A DNA stretch of 64,000 nt from Soonwooa sp. (GTDB lineage Bacteria > Bacteroidota > Bacteroidia > Flavobacteriales > Weeksellaceae). The DNA lies in assembly GCF_030151385.1 (NCBI RefSeq), contig NZ_JASLDS010000053.1:62001-126000 (forward strand), in the 5' to 3' direction. The notes under the pieces were generated by a model. That model saw only the letters and a program-made list of their open reading frames with translations. It was not told the DNA's origin and searched no databases. Within the stretch, counting starts at the first letter, position 1. Every line of letters starts with the position of its first letter. Made by a program: the position numbers and the translations under genes. Shown here in pieces: positions 18,118 to 26,762 of the stretch.

Positions 18118-19350
18118 ATGAATGGGCTGCAAGAAATCCAAGACGAGTTGTTTCTTGATATTCAAAATATTATTGAAGAATTAAACGAAATTTCTTCGAT
18201 TGATGACCTTCTTCAAAAGGAAAATTTGATCAAAGAACTGTCAGAGAAAGCAACTTTTTTAAAATTAAGTGAAGCATTTGGACTAAACCATATTTTGCAA
18301 AAATCTCAAATTGTTCCAGCAATTGTACATGAGGAAATTGTAAAGCCGGAGGAAGTTTCTCAAGAAGAAATTGTCTCTGAGCCAAGTTTTGTTGAAAATG
18401 CAACTGATGAAGAGGAGGAAGAAAAAGATGATGATTTGGATTTAATCGACAATCAAATTTTAGCAGAAGCACATCAAGAAGAACTTGTCGAAGTTGAAGA
18501 TAATGAACTTCATGAGGATATTGATGAAGAATTTGAAACGCAGGATGACCATCTCGACTTATCGGATAACGAAATGTTCAAAGAAGATGATGTTGAAGAG
18601 TTGCCCGAAGTTGTTGACGAAAAGCTAGAAGAACCAGCAGAGTTTCTAAATAAGGAAAGTCAATTTTCTTTTGCGATGAGTCATGGCAACGAAAGTCCAA
18701 CAGAAGAACCTAAAGTTGAGGAGCCAAGTTTGGTTTCTGAAATTTCGGTTTCTGAAGATAAAATCGAAGATAGTTCGACGGAAAGTATTTCTCACATAAC
18801 TGACACAGTTACAGAGGAAAAATTGGAAGAGCCTGAAGTTATTCATAACGTGGTTTCTGAAGAAAAATCTGAGGAGAAACCTGTTGAAAAAATCGTTGAG
18901 GAATCTCAAGAATCTAAATTTAATGATAGAGATTCTGATACTTCCGAAGATGCTCAAAATGCTAAAAAAATCAAATTATCAAATATTAAAGGCATTAGCA
19001 AGACATTGTTTGATGATGATCCTTTAGAGCGAATTCACACTACAGAATCTGCTTCTGAGGATAAAAATATTGGTAGTCTTGGCAGAAATAATATGCCGAC
19101 AGATTATATGGAAGCGCCAAAACCAAAACCAGAATTCCGTTTGGATTTGAATGATAAAATCGCGTTTACCCAACATTTATTCAAAAATAGTCAAGTTGAA
19201 CTTAACCAAGTGATTCATAAACTGAACGAATTCGACAATTTGGATGCTGCCAAAGAATTTTTAAGTGATCTATATTATCACAAAAATTGGGAAAAAGCAG
19301 ATAGTTATGCGCAACGTCTTTGGACTTTGGTAGAAAATAGATTTGTGTAA
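18118..19350 (+). CDS. Acidic hypothetical protein with conserved ends
   Basis: 410 residues, family not recognised. The first ~70 residues are a helical segment (ELNEISSIDDLLQKENLIKEL). Residues about 75-290 are extremely rich in Glu/Asp with low complexity and look disordered. A short basic segment (KKIKLSNIKGISKTLF) and a C-terminal helical domain (residues about 345-410, DLNDKIAFTQHLF and LYYHKNWEKADSYAQRLWTLVE) follow. No signal peptide or membrane segment is present, so it is cytoplasmic. Its stop overlaps the rsmI start by one base, indicating translational coupling. No function is assigned. Confidence 0.8.
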   Translation: MNGLQEIQDELFLDIQNIIEELNEISSIDDLLQKENLIKELSEKATFLKLSEAFGLNHILQKSQIVPAIVHEEIVKPEEVSQEEIVSEPSFVENATDEEEEEKDDDLDLIDNQILAEAHQEELVEVEDNELHEDIDEEFETQDDHLDLSDNEMFKEDDVEELPEVVDEKLEEPAEFLNKESQFSFAMSHGNESPTEEPKVEEPSLVSEISVSEDKIEDSSTESISHITDTVTEEKLEEPEVIHNVVSEEKSEEKPVEKIVEESQESKFNDRDSDTSEDAQNAKKIKLSNIKGISKTLFDDDPLERIHTTESASEDKNIGSLGRNNMPTDYMEAPKPKPEFRLDLNDKIAFTQHLFKNSQVELNQVIHKLNEFDNLDAAKEFLSDLYYHKNWEKADSYAQRLWTLVENRFV

Positions 19351-20024
19351 TGTCGGGCATTTTATACTTTGTTCCGACGCCAGTTGGGAATTTGGAAGAC
19401 ATGACTTTTCGAGCGATTAAAGTTCTAAAAGAAGTCGATTATATTTTATGTGAAGATACCAGAACTTCTGGTGTTTTGCTAAAGCATTATGAAATAGCTA
19501 AACCGTTGAAATCCTATCACTTGCATAACGAGCATCAAGCTACGGAAAAGGTGATTCAGGATTTACAAAATGGTCAAAATATTGCCATTATCACAGATGC
19601 AGGAACGCCTGGGATTTCGGATCCTGGATATTTGTTGGCAAAAGCTGGCGCAGATAACGATATCGAAATGATTTGTTTGCCTGGAGCAACGGCCTTTGTT
19701 CCGGCTTTGGTTGTTTCGGGATTGCCGAATCACGATTTTTATTTTGCTGGTTTTTTACCCCAGAAAAAAGGTCGTCAAACCAAATTAAAGCAACTTGCCG
19801 AGGAGAAAAAAACCATTATTCTTTACGAAAGTCCGCATAAGATTAACACAACTTTGGAACAGATAAAGGAGTTCTTCGGCGAAGAAACCAAAGTGAGTCT
19901 TAGTCGTGAGATTTCCAAAAAGTTTGAAGAGACTAAACGCGGAACAATCAACGAGTTAATTGAATTCTCCAAAAGCAAAACTTTAAAAGGTGAGATTGTG
20001 TTGATTGTTAATAATATTTTTTGA
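19350..20024 (+). CDS. rsmI: 16S rRNA (cytidine1402-2'-O)-methyltransferase
   Basis: 224 residues. It 2'-O-methylates C1402 of 16S rRNA in the decoding centre using SAM. Tetrapyrrole-methylase fold signatures: LYFVPTPVGNLEDMTFRAI, EDTRTSG, HNEH, ITDAGTPGISDPG and the LPGATAFVPALV loop; the C-terminal ALV.SREISKKFEE part is present, and the ORF stops shortly after, as in shorter RsmI proteins. The ATG overlaps the preceding TAA (TAATG). Confidence 0.95.
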   Translation: MSGILYFVPTPVGNLEDMTFRAIKVLKEVDYILCEDTRTSGVLLKHYEIAKPLKSYHLHNEHQATEKVIQDLQNGQNIAIITDAGTPGISDPGYLLAKAGADNDIEMICLPGATAFVPALVVSGLPNHDFYFAGFLPQKKGRQTKLKQLAEEKKTIILYESPHKINTTLEQIKEFFGEETKVSLSREISKKFEETKRGTINELIEFSKSKTLKGEIVLIVNNIF

Positions 20025-20075
20025 GTTAATTTTTTCGCAACAAAAGATGTTTATATTTGTCTATAAATTTACAAA

Positions 20076-21488
20076 ATGAAAAAAAAAATTTTTATTCTTT
20101 TTTCTGGACTTTCTTTTTTTATTTTAAATAGTCAAAGTCTAGATATTCATTTTAATCCATTTATAGCGAGTGAAAATATTGAGCCCATTTGGGTTGGGAG
20201 TATAAAACAACAAAATGATGGTAAAATCTTGGTTGGTGGCTATTATGGGGGTACATTTTGTATAGCAAGACTAAATTCTAATGGTACTAAAGATAGTACT
20301 TTTGTTACACCGATATATGGAGGAGGAATTTCAGATATAGCCATTCAATCTGATGGAAAAATTCTTGTAGTAGGCAGTTTTTGGATGTCAGGAAATACGG
20401 GGCAAAATATATGCAGATTGAATACTGATGGAACTGTAGATACTTCGTTTAATACTGGAAGAGGCACAGATATCTCAATAAAAAAAGTTCTTATACAACC
20501 AGATGGTAAAATTATTATTTGTGGGGGATTTTTGAATTATGATAATAAAGAGCACCATAAAATAGCCCGATTAAATTCTGACGGATCTTTGGACGAAAGC
20601 TTTAATGCAAATGGATTTATATCTTCAGAGTCTATTGTCAATGATATACTGCTGTTGGAAAACGGTCAAATTCTTGCTGCGGCAACTATTTTTGGAGGCG
20701 ATGCATCAAACGGGGTTGTTAGGATAAATACAGACGGCACAAAAGATTATTCTTTCAAAACGGATATTCTTAATATGAATCCTGGAATGGTAGTAAATAG
20801 CATTGCTTTGCAAAACGATGGAAAAATCTTAATGGCAGGGATATTTAGATTCAATAGTGAAGATTTTAATCAGCCAAATAAGTATCTTGCTCGTTTAGAA
20901 AGAAATGGAGAACTTGATTCTTCTTTCCTTATTTTAGACAGAGATAGAGTCGAACATGAGACAGGATCTTTTTTGAAAAAAGTATTAGTAAAACAAGATG
21001 GAAGCATTTTTATTGCTGGAGAAATTAGCTTCATTGATGGACACTCTAGACACTATTTAGCAAAATTGGAAGATAATGGAAAAGTGGATCTTAATTTTGA
21101 AACAGGAGCTGGTTCGGATGATGTTATTAATACAATTGAATTGCAAAAAGATAGTAAAATTTTAGTAGGGGGCGAGTTTTTAACATATAATAATATACAA
21201 AGAAGAGGAATTGCTCGAATTTTTGATGATAAAATACTTTCTGTAAATAATAGTATATTACCGAAATACAATGTTTTTCCGAATCCTGCAACTGACTTTA
21301 TTAATGTTGACGGTGAAACGGAAATTAAAATAATACGATTAGTTAATATGGACGGAAAAGTTATTTTTCAAAAAAAAATATCTAGTAAAAATTATACATT
21401 AAACACTTCCGATTTACCAACAGGAGCATATATGATGCAAATTATTAGTAATGTGGGAGTTGCTAATCAAAAATTTATTAAACAATAA
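20076..21488 (+). CDS. Delta-60 repeat protein with T9SS sorting domain
   Basis: 470 residues. A signal peptide (about 1-19) is followed by roughly seven beta-propeller-like delta-60 repeats, each built on a DGKILVGG...ARLNxDGTxDxSF pattern, and a C-terminal type A T9SS sorting domain from about residue 395 (YNVFPNPATDFINV to the terminal KFIKQ). The domain directs export through the type IX system to the surface or medium. The role of the repeats is unknown; binding is possible. It is followed 13 bp later by fabG, probably by coincidence of placement. Confidence 0.9.
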   Translation: MKKKIFILFSGLSFFILNSQSLDIHFNPFIASENIEPIWVGSIKQQNDGKILVGGYYGGTFCIARLNSNGTKDSTFVTPIYGGGISDIAIQSDGKILVVGSFWMSGNTGQNICRLNTDGTVDTSFNTGRGTDISIKKVLIQPDGKIIICGGFLNYDNKEHHKIARLNSDGSLDESFNANGFISSESIVNDILLLENGQILAAATIFGGDASNGVVRINTDGTKDYSFKTDILNMNPGMVVNSIALQNDGKILMAGIFRFNSEDFNQPNKYLARLERNGELDSSFLILDRDRVEHETGSFLKKVLVKQDGSIFIAGEISFIDGHSRHYLAKLEDNGKVDLNFETGAGSDDVINTIELQKDSKILVGGEFLTYNNIQRRGIARIFDDKILSVNNSILPKYNVFPNPATDFINVDGETEIKIIRLVNMDGKVIFQKKISSKNYTLNTSDLPTGAYMMQIISNVGVANQKFIKQ

Positions 21489-21501
21489 TTAATTAAGATT
21501 T

Positions 21502-22245
21502 ATGAAACTATTAGAAGGAAAAGTTGCCTTAATTACAGGTGCAACAAGAGGAATCGGAAAAGGAATTGCCGAAGTTTTTGCAGCGCAAGGCGCAAAAGTG
21601 GCTTTCACTTATGCAGGATCTGTTGATAAGGCAAAAGCTTTGGAAGAGGAACTTTCTAAAATTACTACTGTTAAATCTTACCAATCTGACGCATCCAATT
21701 TTGACGCCGCACAAAAGTTGGTAGACGATGTTATGGCAGAATTTGGACAAATTGATATCTTGATTAATAACGCTGGAATTACTAAAGATAATTTGATGTT
21801 GAGAATGTCGAAAGACGATTGGGATACGATTATCAAAGTAAATTTGGATTCTGTATTTAACCTTACAAAAGCGGTGATTAAGCCAATGATGAAAGCTAAA
21901 TCTGGTTCGATTATCAATATGTCTTCTGTGGTTGGTGTTAAAGGAAATGCTGGACAGGCAAACTACGCAGCTTCTAAAGCAGGGGTTATCGGATTCTCAA
22001 AATCTGTGGCTTTGGAGTTAGGTTCTCGTAATATCCGTTGCAACGTGATTGCACCAGGTTTCATCGAAACTGAAATGACTGCTGTTTTGGATGAAAATAC
22101 GGTTAAAGGTTGGAGAGATGCAATTCCGTTGAAGCGTGGTGGACAGCCGGAAGATGTGGCTAATGCTTGCGTATTTTTAGGAAGCGATATGTCAGGTTAT
22201 ATCACGGGACAAGTGATTAACGTAGATGGCGGAATGTTGACTTAG
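21502..22245 (+). CDS. fabG: 3-oxoacyl-[ACP] reductase
   Basis: 247 residues. It reduces 3-oxoacyl-ACP with NADPH in fatty acid synthesis. The SDR cofactor motif is TGATRGIGKGIAE, NNAGITKDNL carries the NNAG motif, and the catalytic triad is S in NMSSVVG and YxxxK in YAASKAG. The C-terminal IETEMT and GGMLT are typical of FabG rather than general SDRs. A terminator follows immediately. Confidence 0.93.
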   Translation: MKLLEGKVALITGATRGIGKGIAEVFAAQGAKVAFTYAGSVDKAKALEEELSKITTVKSYQSDASNFDAAQKLVDDVMAEFGQIDILINNAGITKDNLMLRMSKDDWDTIIKVNLDSVFNLTKAVIKPMMKAKSGSIINMSSVVGVKGNAGQANYAASKAGVIGFSKSVALELGSRNIRCNVIAPGFIETEMTAVLDENTVKGWRDAIPLKRGGQPEDVANACVFLGSDMSGYITGQVINVDGGMLT

Positions 22246-22266
22246 TCAAGATTTTTTTAAATATTT

Positions 22267-22290
22267 AGCAGCTTTCGGGCTGCTTTTTTT
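22267..22290 (+). terminator. Terminator after fabG
   Basis: AGCAGC pairs with GCTGCT around TTTCGG, followed by seven T residues, 22 bp after the fabG stop. Confidence 0.85.
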
Positions 22291-22303
22291 ATATCTTCAT
22301 TTT

Positions 22304-23071
22304 ATGATAGATTTTCCTGTTACGCTTCATCTTTTCGGAAAAGATATTTTGCTGCATCCCATTACAGAATCTCTTGGGATTTTTGTTGCGATGCGCTATT
22401 ATACTTGGTTAAAACGAAAAGACACCGAAAAATTTAGTAGTGTCAATTCGCTTTTGATTGTCATTGCAGCAACTTTTGGCGCCTTAGTTGGCTCGCATGT
22501 TATTGGCTCTTTAGAAAGACCTTTGGACTTAATGAAAGCACCAAAGACCTTGGCTTACATTTGGTTAAATAATACAATTGTTGGTGGTTTGGCTGGCGGA
22601 TTAATCGGCGTCGAGTTAATGAAAAAAATTATTGGTAAAAAAGAGAGTACAGGCGATAGAATGGTCTATCCATTGATTGTTGCAATGTTTATTGGCAGAA
22701 TTGGCTGCTTCTTTACAGGTATTTATGAGGAAACTTACGGACTTCCGACAGATACGATTTTCGGAATGCATTTAGGGGACAAATATTTACGTCATCCAGT
22801 TGCGTTGTACGAAATGTTTTTTCTGTTGGTTTTATTTATTTTCATTAAATATTTGCAGCGAAATTATACTTATAAATCAGGATTTCTATTTCAGGTTTTT
22901 ATGTTAAGTTATTTTTCTTTTCGCTTTCTGTTAGACTTCATAAAACCGAGATACAATGTATTTTTAAATTTAAGCACAATTCAAATTGTGTGTTTATTGG
23001 TGATCATTTACTATATTTATTTAATCAAAAAACAGAAACCAATTAAAAAATTAAGCTATGATATTTCTTGA
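22304..23071 (+). CDS. Lgt-like (prolipoprotein diacylglyceryl transferase family) membrane protein
   Basis: 255 residues with about seven hydrophobic segments. The overall pattern is that of Lgt: an entry segment HLFGKDILLHPIT, a GG-rich loop VGGLAGGLIG, a GRIGCFFTG signature and RHPVALYE near the end. Canonical Lgt moves diacylglycerol from phosphatidylglycerol onto the lipobox Cys of prolipoproteins. Several residues that matter in Lgt differ: the Asn of GRxGNF is Cys, and the His of the FHGG loop is Ala. It is therefore unlikely to be the housekeeping Lgt and may act on another lipid or acceptor. It overlaps a small membrane protein gene, which is followed by a radical SAM gene. Confidence 0.75.
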   Translation: MIDFPVTLHLFGKDILLHPITESLGIFVAMRYYTWLKRKDTEKFSSVNSLLIVIAATFGALVGSHVIGSLERPLDLMKAPKTLAYIWLNNTIVGGLAGGLIGVELMKKIIGKKESTGDRMVYPLIVAMFIGRIGCFFTGIYEETYGLPTDTIFGMHLGDKYLRHPVALYEMFFLLVLFIFIKYLQRNYTYKSGFLFQVFMLSYFSFRFLLDFIKPRYNVFLNLSTIQIVCLLVIIYYIYLIKKQKPIKKLSYDIS

Positions 23072-23291
23072 AGGTGGTAATTTTGGTGGCGATTTAGCCA
23101 TATTCGGCATTATTTTTCTTATCTCGGGTGTAGTTACATTTTGTGTTTCAATATTATATGCTCTTATTTTAGCAATGATTGCAGCTTCCAATAGAGACAA
23201 AAAATACGAATTTAAGTATCCGCTTTATGGAATTCTTCTAGGACTTTTAATTTTTACCGCAGGAGGATTTATTTGTGGTTTCCAATTATAA
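23058..23291 (+). CDS. Small membrane protein of the Lgt-like/radical SAM cluster
   Basis: 77 residues, family not recognised. Two hydrophobic segments (about 12-45 and 57-75) flank a short charged loop (SNRDKKYEFKYP), suggesting a two-pass inner-membrane protein. The ATG lies 14 bp inside the Lgt-like gene, and the stop is 9 bp before the radical SAM start, so the three genes are very probably one operon. It may be a partner or scaffold of either neighbour. Confidence 0.75.
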   Translation: MIFLEGGNFGGDLAIFGIIFLISGVVTFCVSILYALILAMIAASNRDKKYEFKYPLYGILLGLLIFTAGGFICGFQL

Positions 23292-23300
23292 AACAAAGTT

Positions 23301-24704
23301 ATGCCAGTAAGAAATTATACTTATTACGATTATACGATAAGCCTTTGTCCAGAATGTTTGAAGCGCGTTGGCGCCAAAATTATCATTGAAGACGATTTGG
23401 TTTTTATGACAAAACGTTGTCCTGACCATGGATTTTTTAAAACTAAAATCGCCACCGATGTTGAGTATTATAAAAACATCAGAAATTATAACAAAGCCTC
23501 CGAAATGCCTTTGCATTTTGGGACAGATGTTGCGTATGGTTGTCCTTACGATTGCGGATTGTGCGTAGATCATGAGCAACATAGCTGCTTGTCAATTGTA
23601 GAAGTTACAGATCGATGTAATCTCACTTGTCCGACTTGTTACGCAATGTCTTCGCCGCATTACGGAAGTCACCGAAGTTTGGAAGAAATCGAAGCGATGT
23701 TCGACACGATTGTAAGAAACGAAGGCGAGCCCGATGTTGTACAAATTAGTGGTGGAGAACCAACCATTCATCCAGAGTTTTTTAAAATCATGGATATTGC
23801 CAAGTCGAAACCGATAAAACATTTAATGTTAAATACCAACGGAATCCGAATTGCCAACGATGCTGGTTTTGCGGAAAAATTGGCAACTTACGCACCTGAG
23901 TTTGAGATTTATCTTCAATTTGATTCTTTTAAACCAGAAGTTTTGGAAGATTTCAGAGGAAAAGATTTGACGGATGTTCGCATGAAAGCTTTAACAAAAT
24001 TGAATGAATTAAATCTTTCAACAACCCTTGTAGTTGTTTTGCAACAAGGTAAAAATATTGATGAAATTGGAAAAATCATTGATTTTGCTTTAAAACAAAA
24101 ATGCGTCCGAGGAATTACCTTCCAACCTGTAGAAATTGCGGGACGAAATCGTGAAGATTCGGCAGGCGAAAAAATTACATTAACAGAAGTTCGACAAGAA
24201 ATTTTAAATCAGTTTCCAGCTTTAAATGCTGATGATATTATTCCCGTTCCGTGTAATCCAGATGCTTTGGCAATGGGATATATTTTAAAATTAAATGATG
24301 AAATTATTCCTTTAACTCGCTACATCAATCCAGCTGATTTACTGAATAATGAGTCTAAAAATACCATTGTTTACGAACAAGATGAAGGTTTGAAAATGCA
24401 ACTCATCGATATTTTCAGTACTGGAATTTCGGTGGATAAAGTTCAGCCAAAAGTTAATCAATTATTATGTTGTCTCCCCGAAGTTGTTGCACCAGATTTG
24501 GGTTATGACAATTTGTTTAGAATTATAATCATGAATTTTATGGATGCTCACGATTTTGATGTTCGTGCGGTTAAAAAATCGTGTGTCCATATCGTGGATA
24601 AAGATTTAAAAATGATTCCTTTCGAAACCATGAATCTCTTTTACCGAGATGACAAGAAAAAATATTTGGAGGAATTAAGAAACGATACGAGGGTTTTGTT
24701 TTAA
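23301..24704 (+). CDS. Radical SAM enzyme resembling the Tes/MJ0619 group
   Basis: 467 residues. An N-terminal metal-binding region has CPEC (16-19) and CPDHG (40-44); then CPYDCGLC (81-88) precedes the radical SAM cluster motif CNLTCPTC (C106, C110, C113), followed by ISGGEP for SAM binding. The C-terminal half carries more cysteines (PCNPDAL, LLCCLPE, SCVHI). The arrangement CP.C, CP.HG, YGCP..CG.C..H, then EVTDRCNLTCP.C resembles tetraether synthase and its bacterial relatives, which join or alter lipid chains. That assignment is from remembered motif layout, not a search. Its coupling to an Lgt-like protein fits a lipid substrate. Confidence 0.75.
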   Translation: MPVRNYTYYDYTISLCPECLKRVGAKIIIEDDLVFMTKRCPDHGFFKTKIATDVEYYKNIRNYNKASEMPLHFGTDVAYGCPYDCGLCVDHEQHSCLSIVEVTDRCNLTCPTCYAMSSPHYGSHRSLEEIEAMFDTIVRNEGEPDVVQISGGEPTIHPEFFKIMDIAKSKPIKHLMLNTNGIRIANDAGFAEKLATYAPEFEIYLQFDSFKPEVLEDFRGKDLTDVRMKALTKLNELNLSTTLVVVLQQGKNIDEIGKIIDFALKQKCVRGITFQPVEIAGRNREDSAGEKITLTEVRQEILNQFPALNADDIIPVPCNPDALAMGYILKLNDEIIPLTRYINPADLLNNESKNTIVYEQDEGLKMQLIDIFSTGISVDKVQPKVNQLLCCLPEVVAPDLGYDNLFRIIIMNFMDAHDFDVRAVKKSCVHIVDKDLKMIPFETMNLFYRDDKKKYLEELRNDTRVLF

Positions 24705-24754
24705 AAAGAAAAACCTTTTAACAAACAATTTAGTTAGCATAGCAGAAAGATAAA

Positions 24755-25102
24755 ATGGATATTCAAGAATTTGCAAAGGAGTGGATTAATGTATGGAACT
24801 CCCATAATTTGGAGAAAATCTTAGAACATTATTCCGATGATATTGAAATCACGACACCAATGATAAAAATGGCAACTGGCAATGACAGTGGAACTTTAAA
24901 AGGGAAACAAAATGTTGGTGAATATTGGAAAAAAGCCTTACAGAAAATTCCAGATTTAAAATTTGAGCTCTATGATGTTACAAAAGGAGTGAATTGTGTA
25001 GCTCTGTATTACAAATCAATCTTAGATAAAAATGCCATCGAATGGATGTTTTTTAATAAAGAAAATAAAATCTGCAAAATGATTGCGTGCTATACTGAAT
25101 AA
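24755..25102 (+). CDS. SnoaL/NTF2-like protein
   Basis: 115 residues. The sequence starts FAKEWINVWNSHNLEKILEHYSDDIEITTP, a standard NTF2-like cone fold opening, and includes GTLKGKQNVGEYWKKAL. Members range from small isomerases to binding proteins; no specific function can be inferred. It stands alone on the plus strand, 50 bp after the radical SAM gene, with no visible terminator between. Confidence 0.8.
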   Translation: MDIQEFAKEWINVWNSHNLEKILEHYSDDIEITTPMIKMATGNDSGTLKGKQNVGEYWKKALQKIPDLKFELYDVTKGVNCVALYYKSILDKNAIEWMFFNKENKICKMIACYTE

Positions 25103-25173
25103 ATGCGAAGAAAAATAGTATATAATACTGTATTCGGTTAATGTTTTTCAGTATAAATTAACTTTGTGGTCAA

Positions 25174-25206
25174 AAAAGGCTTTGAAAATTTTCAAAAGCC
25201 TTTTTA
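25174..25206. terminator. Hairpin between the NTF2-like and Crp-type genes
   Basis: AAAAAGGCTTTGAAAA pairs with TTTTCAAAAGCCTTTTT with one bulged base. The T run makes it a terminator for the plus strand; it can also work for the convergent regulator gene. Confidence 0.75.
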
Positions 25207-25285
25207 CATCATTTGTGTGTGTTTTTAAAACCGTTTTGTTGTGGCAAATGTATTATTAATTCTGATGCGAGTAAATGAACCTGGG

Positions 25286-25855
25286 TTAACTAATTCGCTT
25301 TCGGATTCTGCTTAAAGCTTGTGGTGTAACGCCAATATATGAAGCAATATATTTGAGTGGAACTTTCTGCAACAGATTTTTATCTTTTTCTAATAAATAA
25401 AGATAGCGCTGTTCTGCAGTTTCTGTCAAAAAAGAAATTTCGCGTTCTGCTTTTCTAAGATAAAGTCCCTCTGCTGCAATTCGTCCAAGGTAATTCCCAA
25501 TACTTGCATGCTGGTGAAAATATTTAAAACTTTCGTATGAAGAGCGCCAAAGACTAACATCTGTTAATGCTTCAATATTGTATGGACTTGGTTTTCTTGT
25601 TAAAAAGGACTCGTAAGCACTAAAATAATTATGTTCAAATACAAAATTTAAGGTAATTTCTTTGTCGTCTTTTTCGATATAGTAACGCGCAATGCCTTTT
25701 GTAATCACGGAAAGATAGTCTTCAACATCACCTTGTTTAATGATAAGATCGCCTTTTTTATAATCTACTTTTTCAAGTCTTGGCTCATATATTTCCCAAT
25801 CATCATCACTCATTTTGATGCCGGCTAACTCAAGATATTCGCGGTATGTAATCAT
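25286..25855 (-). CDS. Crp/Fnr family transcriptional regulator
   Basis: 189 residues. An N-terminal cyclic-nucleotide-binding-like beta-barrel (residues about 20-115, YKKGDLIIKQGDVEDYLSVITKG) is followed by the dimer helix and a C-terminal helix-turn-helix (PLKYIASYIGVTPQALSRIRKRI). The recognition sequence VTPQALSRIR is common to Bacteroidota regulators of this type. The ligand and targets are unknown. The 300 bp upstream (25856-26155) contain no gene; a TAnnTTTG-like TATTTTTG at 26075 may serve the nucleosidase gene on the other strand. Confidence 0.88.
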   Translation of the reverse strand: MITYREYLELAGIKMSDDDWEIYEPRLEKVDYKKGDLIIKQGDVEDYLSVITKGIARYYIEKDDKEITLNFVFEHNYFSAYESFLTRKPSPYNIEALTDVSLWRSSYESFKYFHQHASIGNYLGRIAAEGLYLRKAEREISFLTETAEQRYLYLLEKDKNLLQKVPLKYIASYIGVTPQALSRIRKRIS

Positions 25856-26155
25856 GTTATTGATTGTTTAATAATAATTAAATTTTGTTCAGTAGATTAC
25901 CTAACAATTTGTAAGCCATAAACTTTTGTTAAAATAGGGGACTTTTGAAGTTAATAAATCATATTTGGGCATTATTGTAATATTTTCTGTTGATTTTTGT
26001 ATTGTTTTTAATTTTGTTTCTGAAAAAACGGTCTTGTTGTTAATATAAAACTTTTCGTCATAAATGATTTATTTTATTTTTGCATTAATTTCTAAAGCTA
26101 TTATTGAAATTTCGAATGATGATTAAATCCTTAGCTTTGCTCATATTTTATTAAA

Positions 26156-26728
26156 ATGATTAAAATTAATAATATGACTTTTCAGAGTCCACTTTTTGTT
26201 TTTGCCTTAGAAAGCGAAGCTGGTGGACATTTTGGAAAAGATAACAAAGTCTTTGTTGGTGTCGGGAAAGTCAATGCAACTTACTATTTGACCAAAGCGA
26301 TTGCGAAATATCAACCAGACATTATCATTAACCTTGGTACAGCTGGAAGTACAGTTTTTGACAGAGGAAGCGTTGTTTGTTGTATGCAGTTTATCCAACG
26401 TGATATGGAAGTTTCAGCTTTGGGATTTTCAAAATTTGAAACACCTTTTGAAAATTCGGCGATTATTTTGGATAATGGAATTGCATTGTCAGAGCTTCCA
26501 ATCGGAATTTGTGGAACTGGTGATCAATTCGAAATGGAACATAACAATCACGAATATAATGTGATAGAAATGGAAGCTTATGCTTTGGCAAAAGTTGCAA
26601 AATTGGAGAATATTCCTTTTTTAGCTTTAAAATATATTTCTGATGGCGCAGATGGCAATGCTGTTGATGACTGGAATCTTGAAGTCAAAAAAGCATCCGA
26701 AGCTTTGAGTAAGGCTTTAGGTAGATAA
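26156..26728 (+). CDS. PNP/UDP-type nucleosidase
   Basis: 190 residues. A purine-nucleoside-phosphorylase-fold hydrolase like MTA/SAH nucleosidase: INLGTAGS carries the GT(A)GS ligand loop, NVIEMEAYALAKVA matches the MExxA motif that binds the ribose, and KYISDGAD supplies the catalytic Asp. It is shorter than E. coli MtnN. It probably cleaves methylthioadenosine or S-adenosylhomocysteine, or possibly futalosine; the sequence does not decide. A second ATG six codons in is an alternative start. A terminator follows directly. Confidence 0.85.
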   Translation: MIKINNMTFQSPLFVFALESEAGGHFGKDNKVFVGVGKVNATYYLTKAIAKYQPDIIINLGTAGSTVFDRGSVVCCMQFIQRDMEVSALGFSKFETPFENSAIILDNGIALSELPIGICGTGDQFEMEHNNHEYNVIEMEAYALAKVAKLENIPFLALKYISDGADGNAVDDWNLEVKKASEALSKALGR

Positions 26729-26729
26729 A

Positions 26730-26757
26730 AAAACGGTCAAATTATTTTGACCGTTTT
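26730..26757. terminator. Bidirectional terminator between nucleosidase and surE
   Basis: A perfect dyad AAAACGGTCAAA / TTTGACCGTTTT with loop TTAT separates two convergent genes. Confidence 0.88.
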
Positions 26758-26762
26758 CTATT

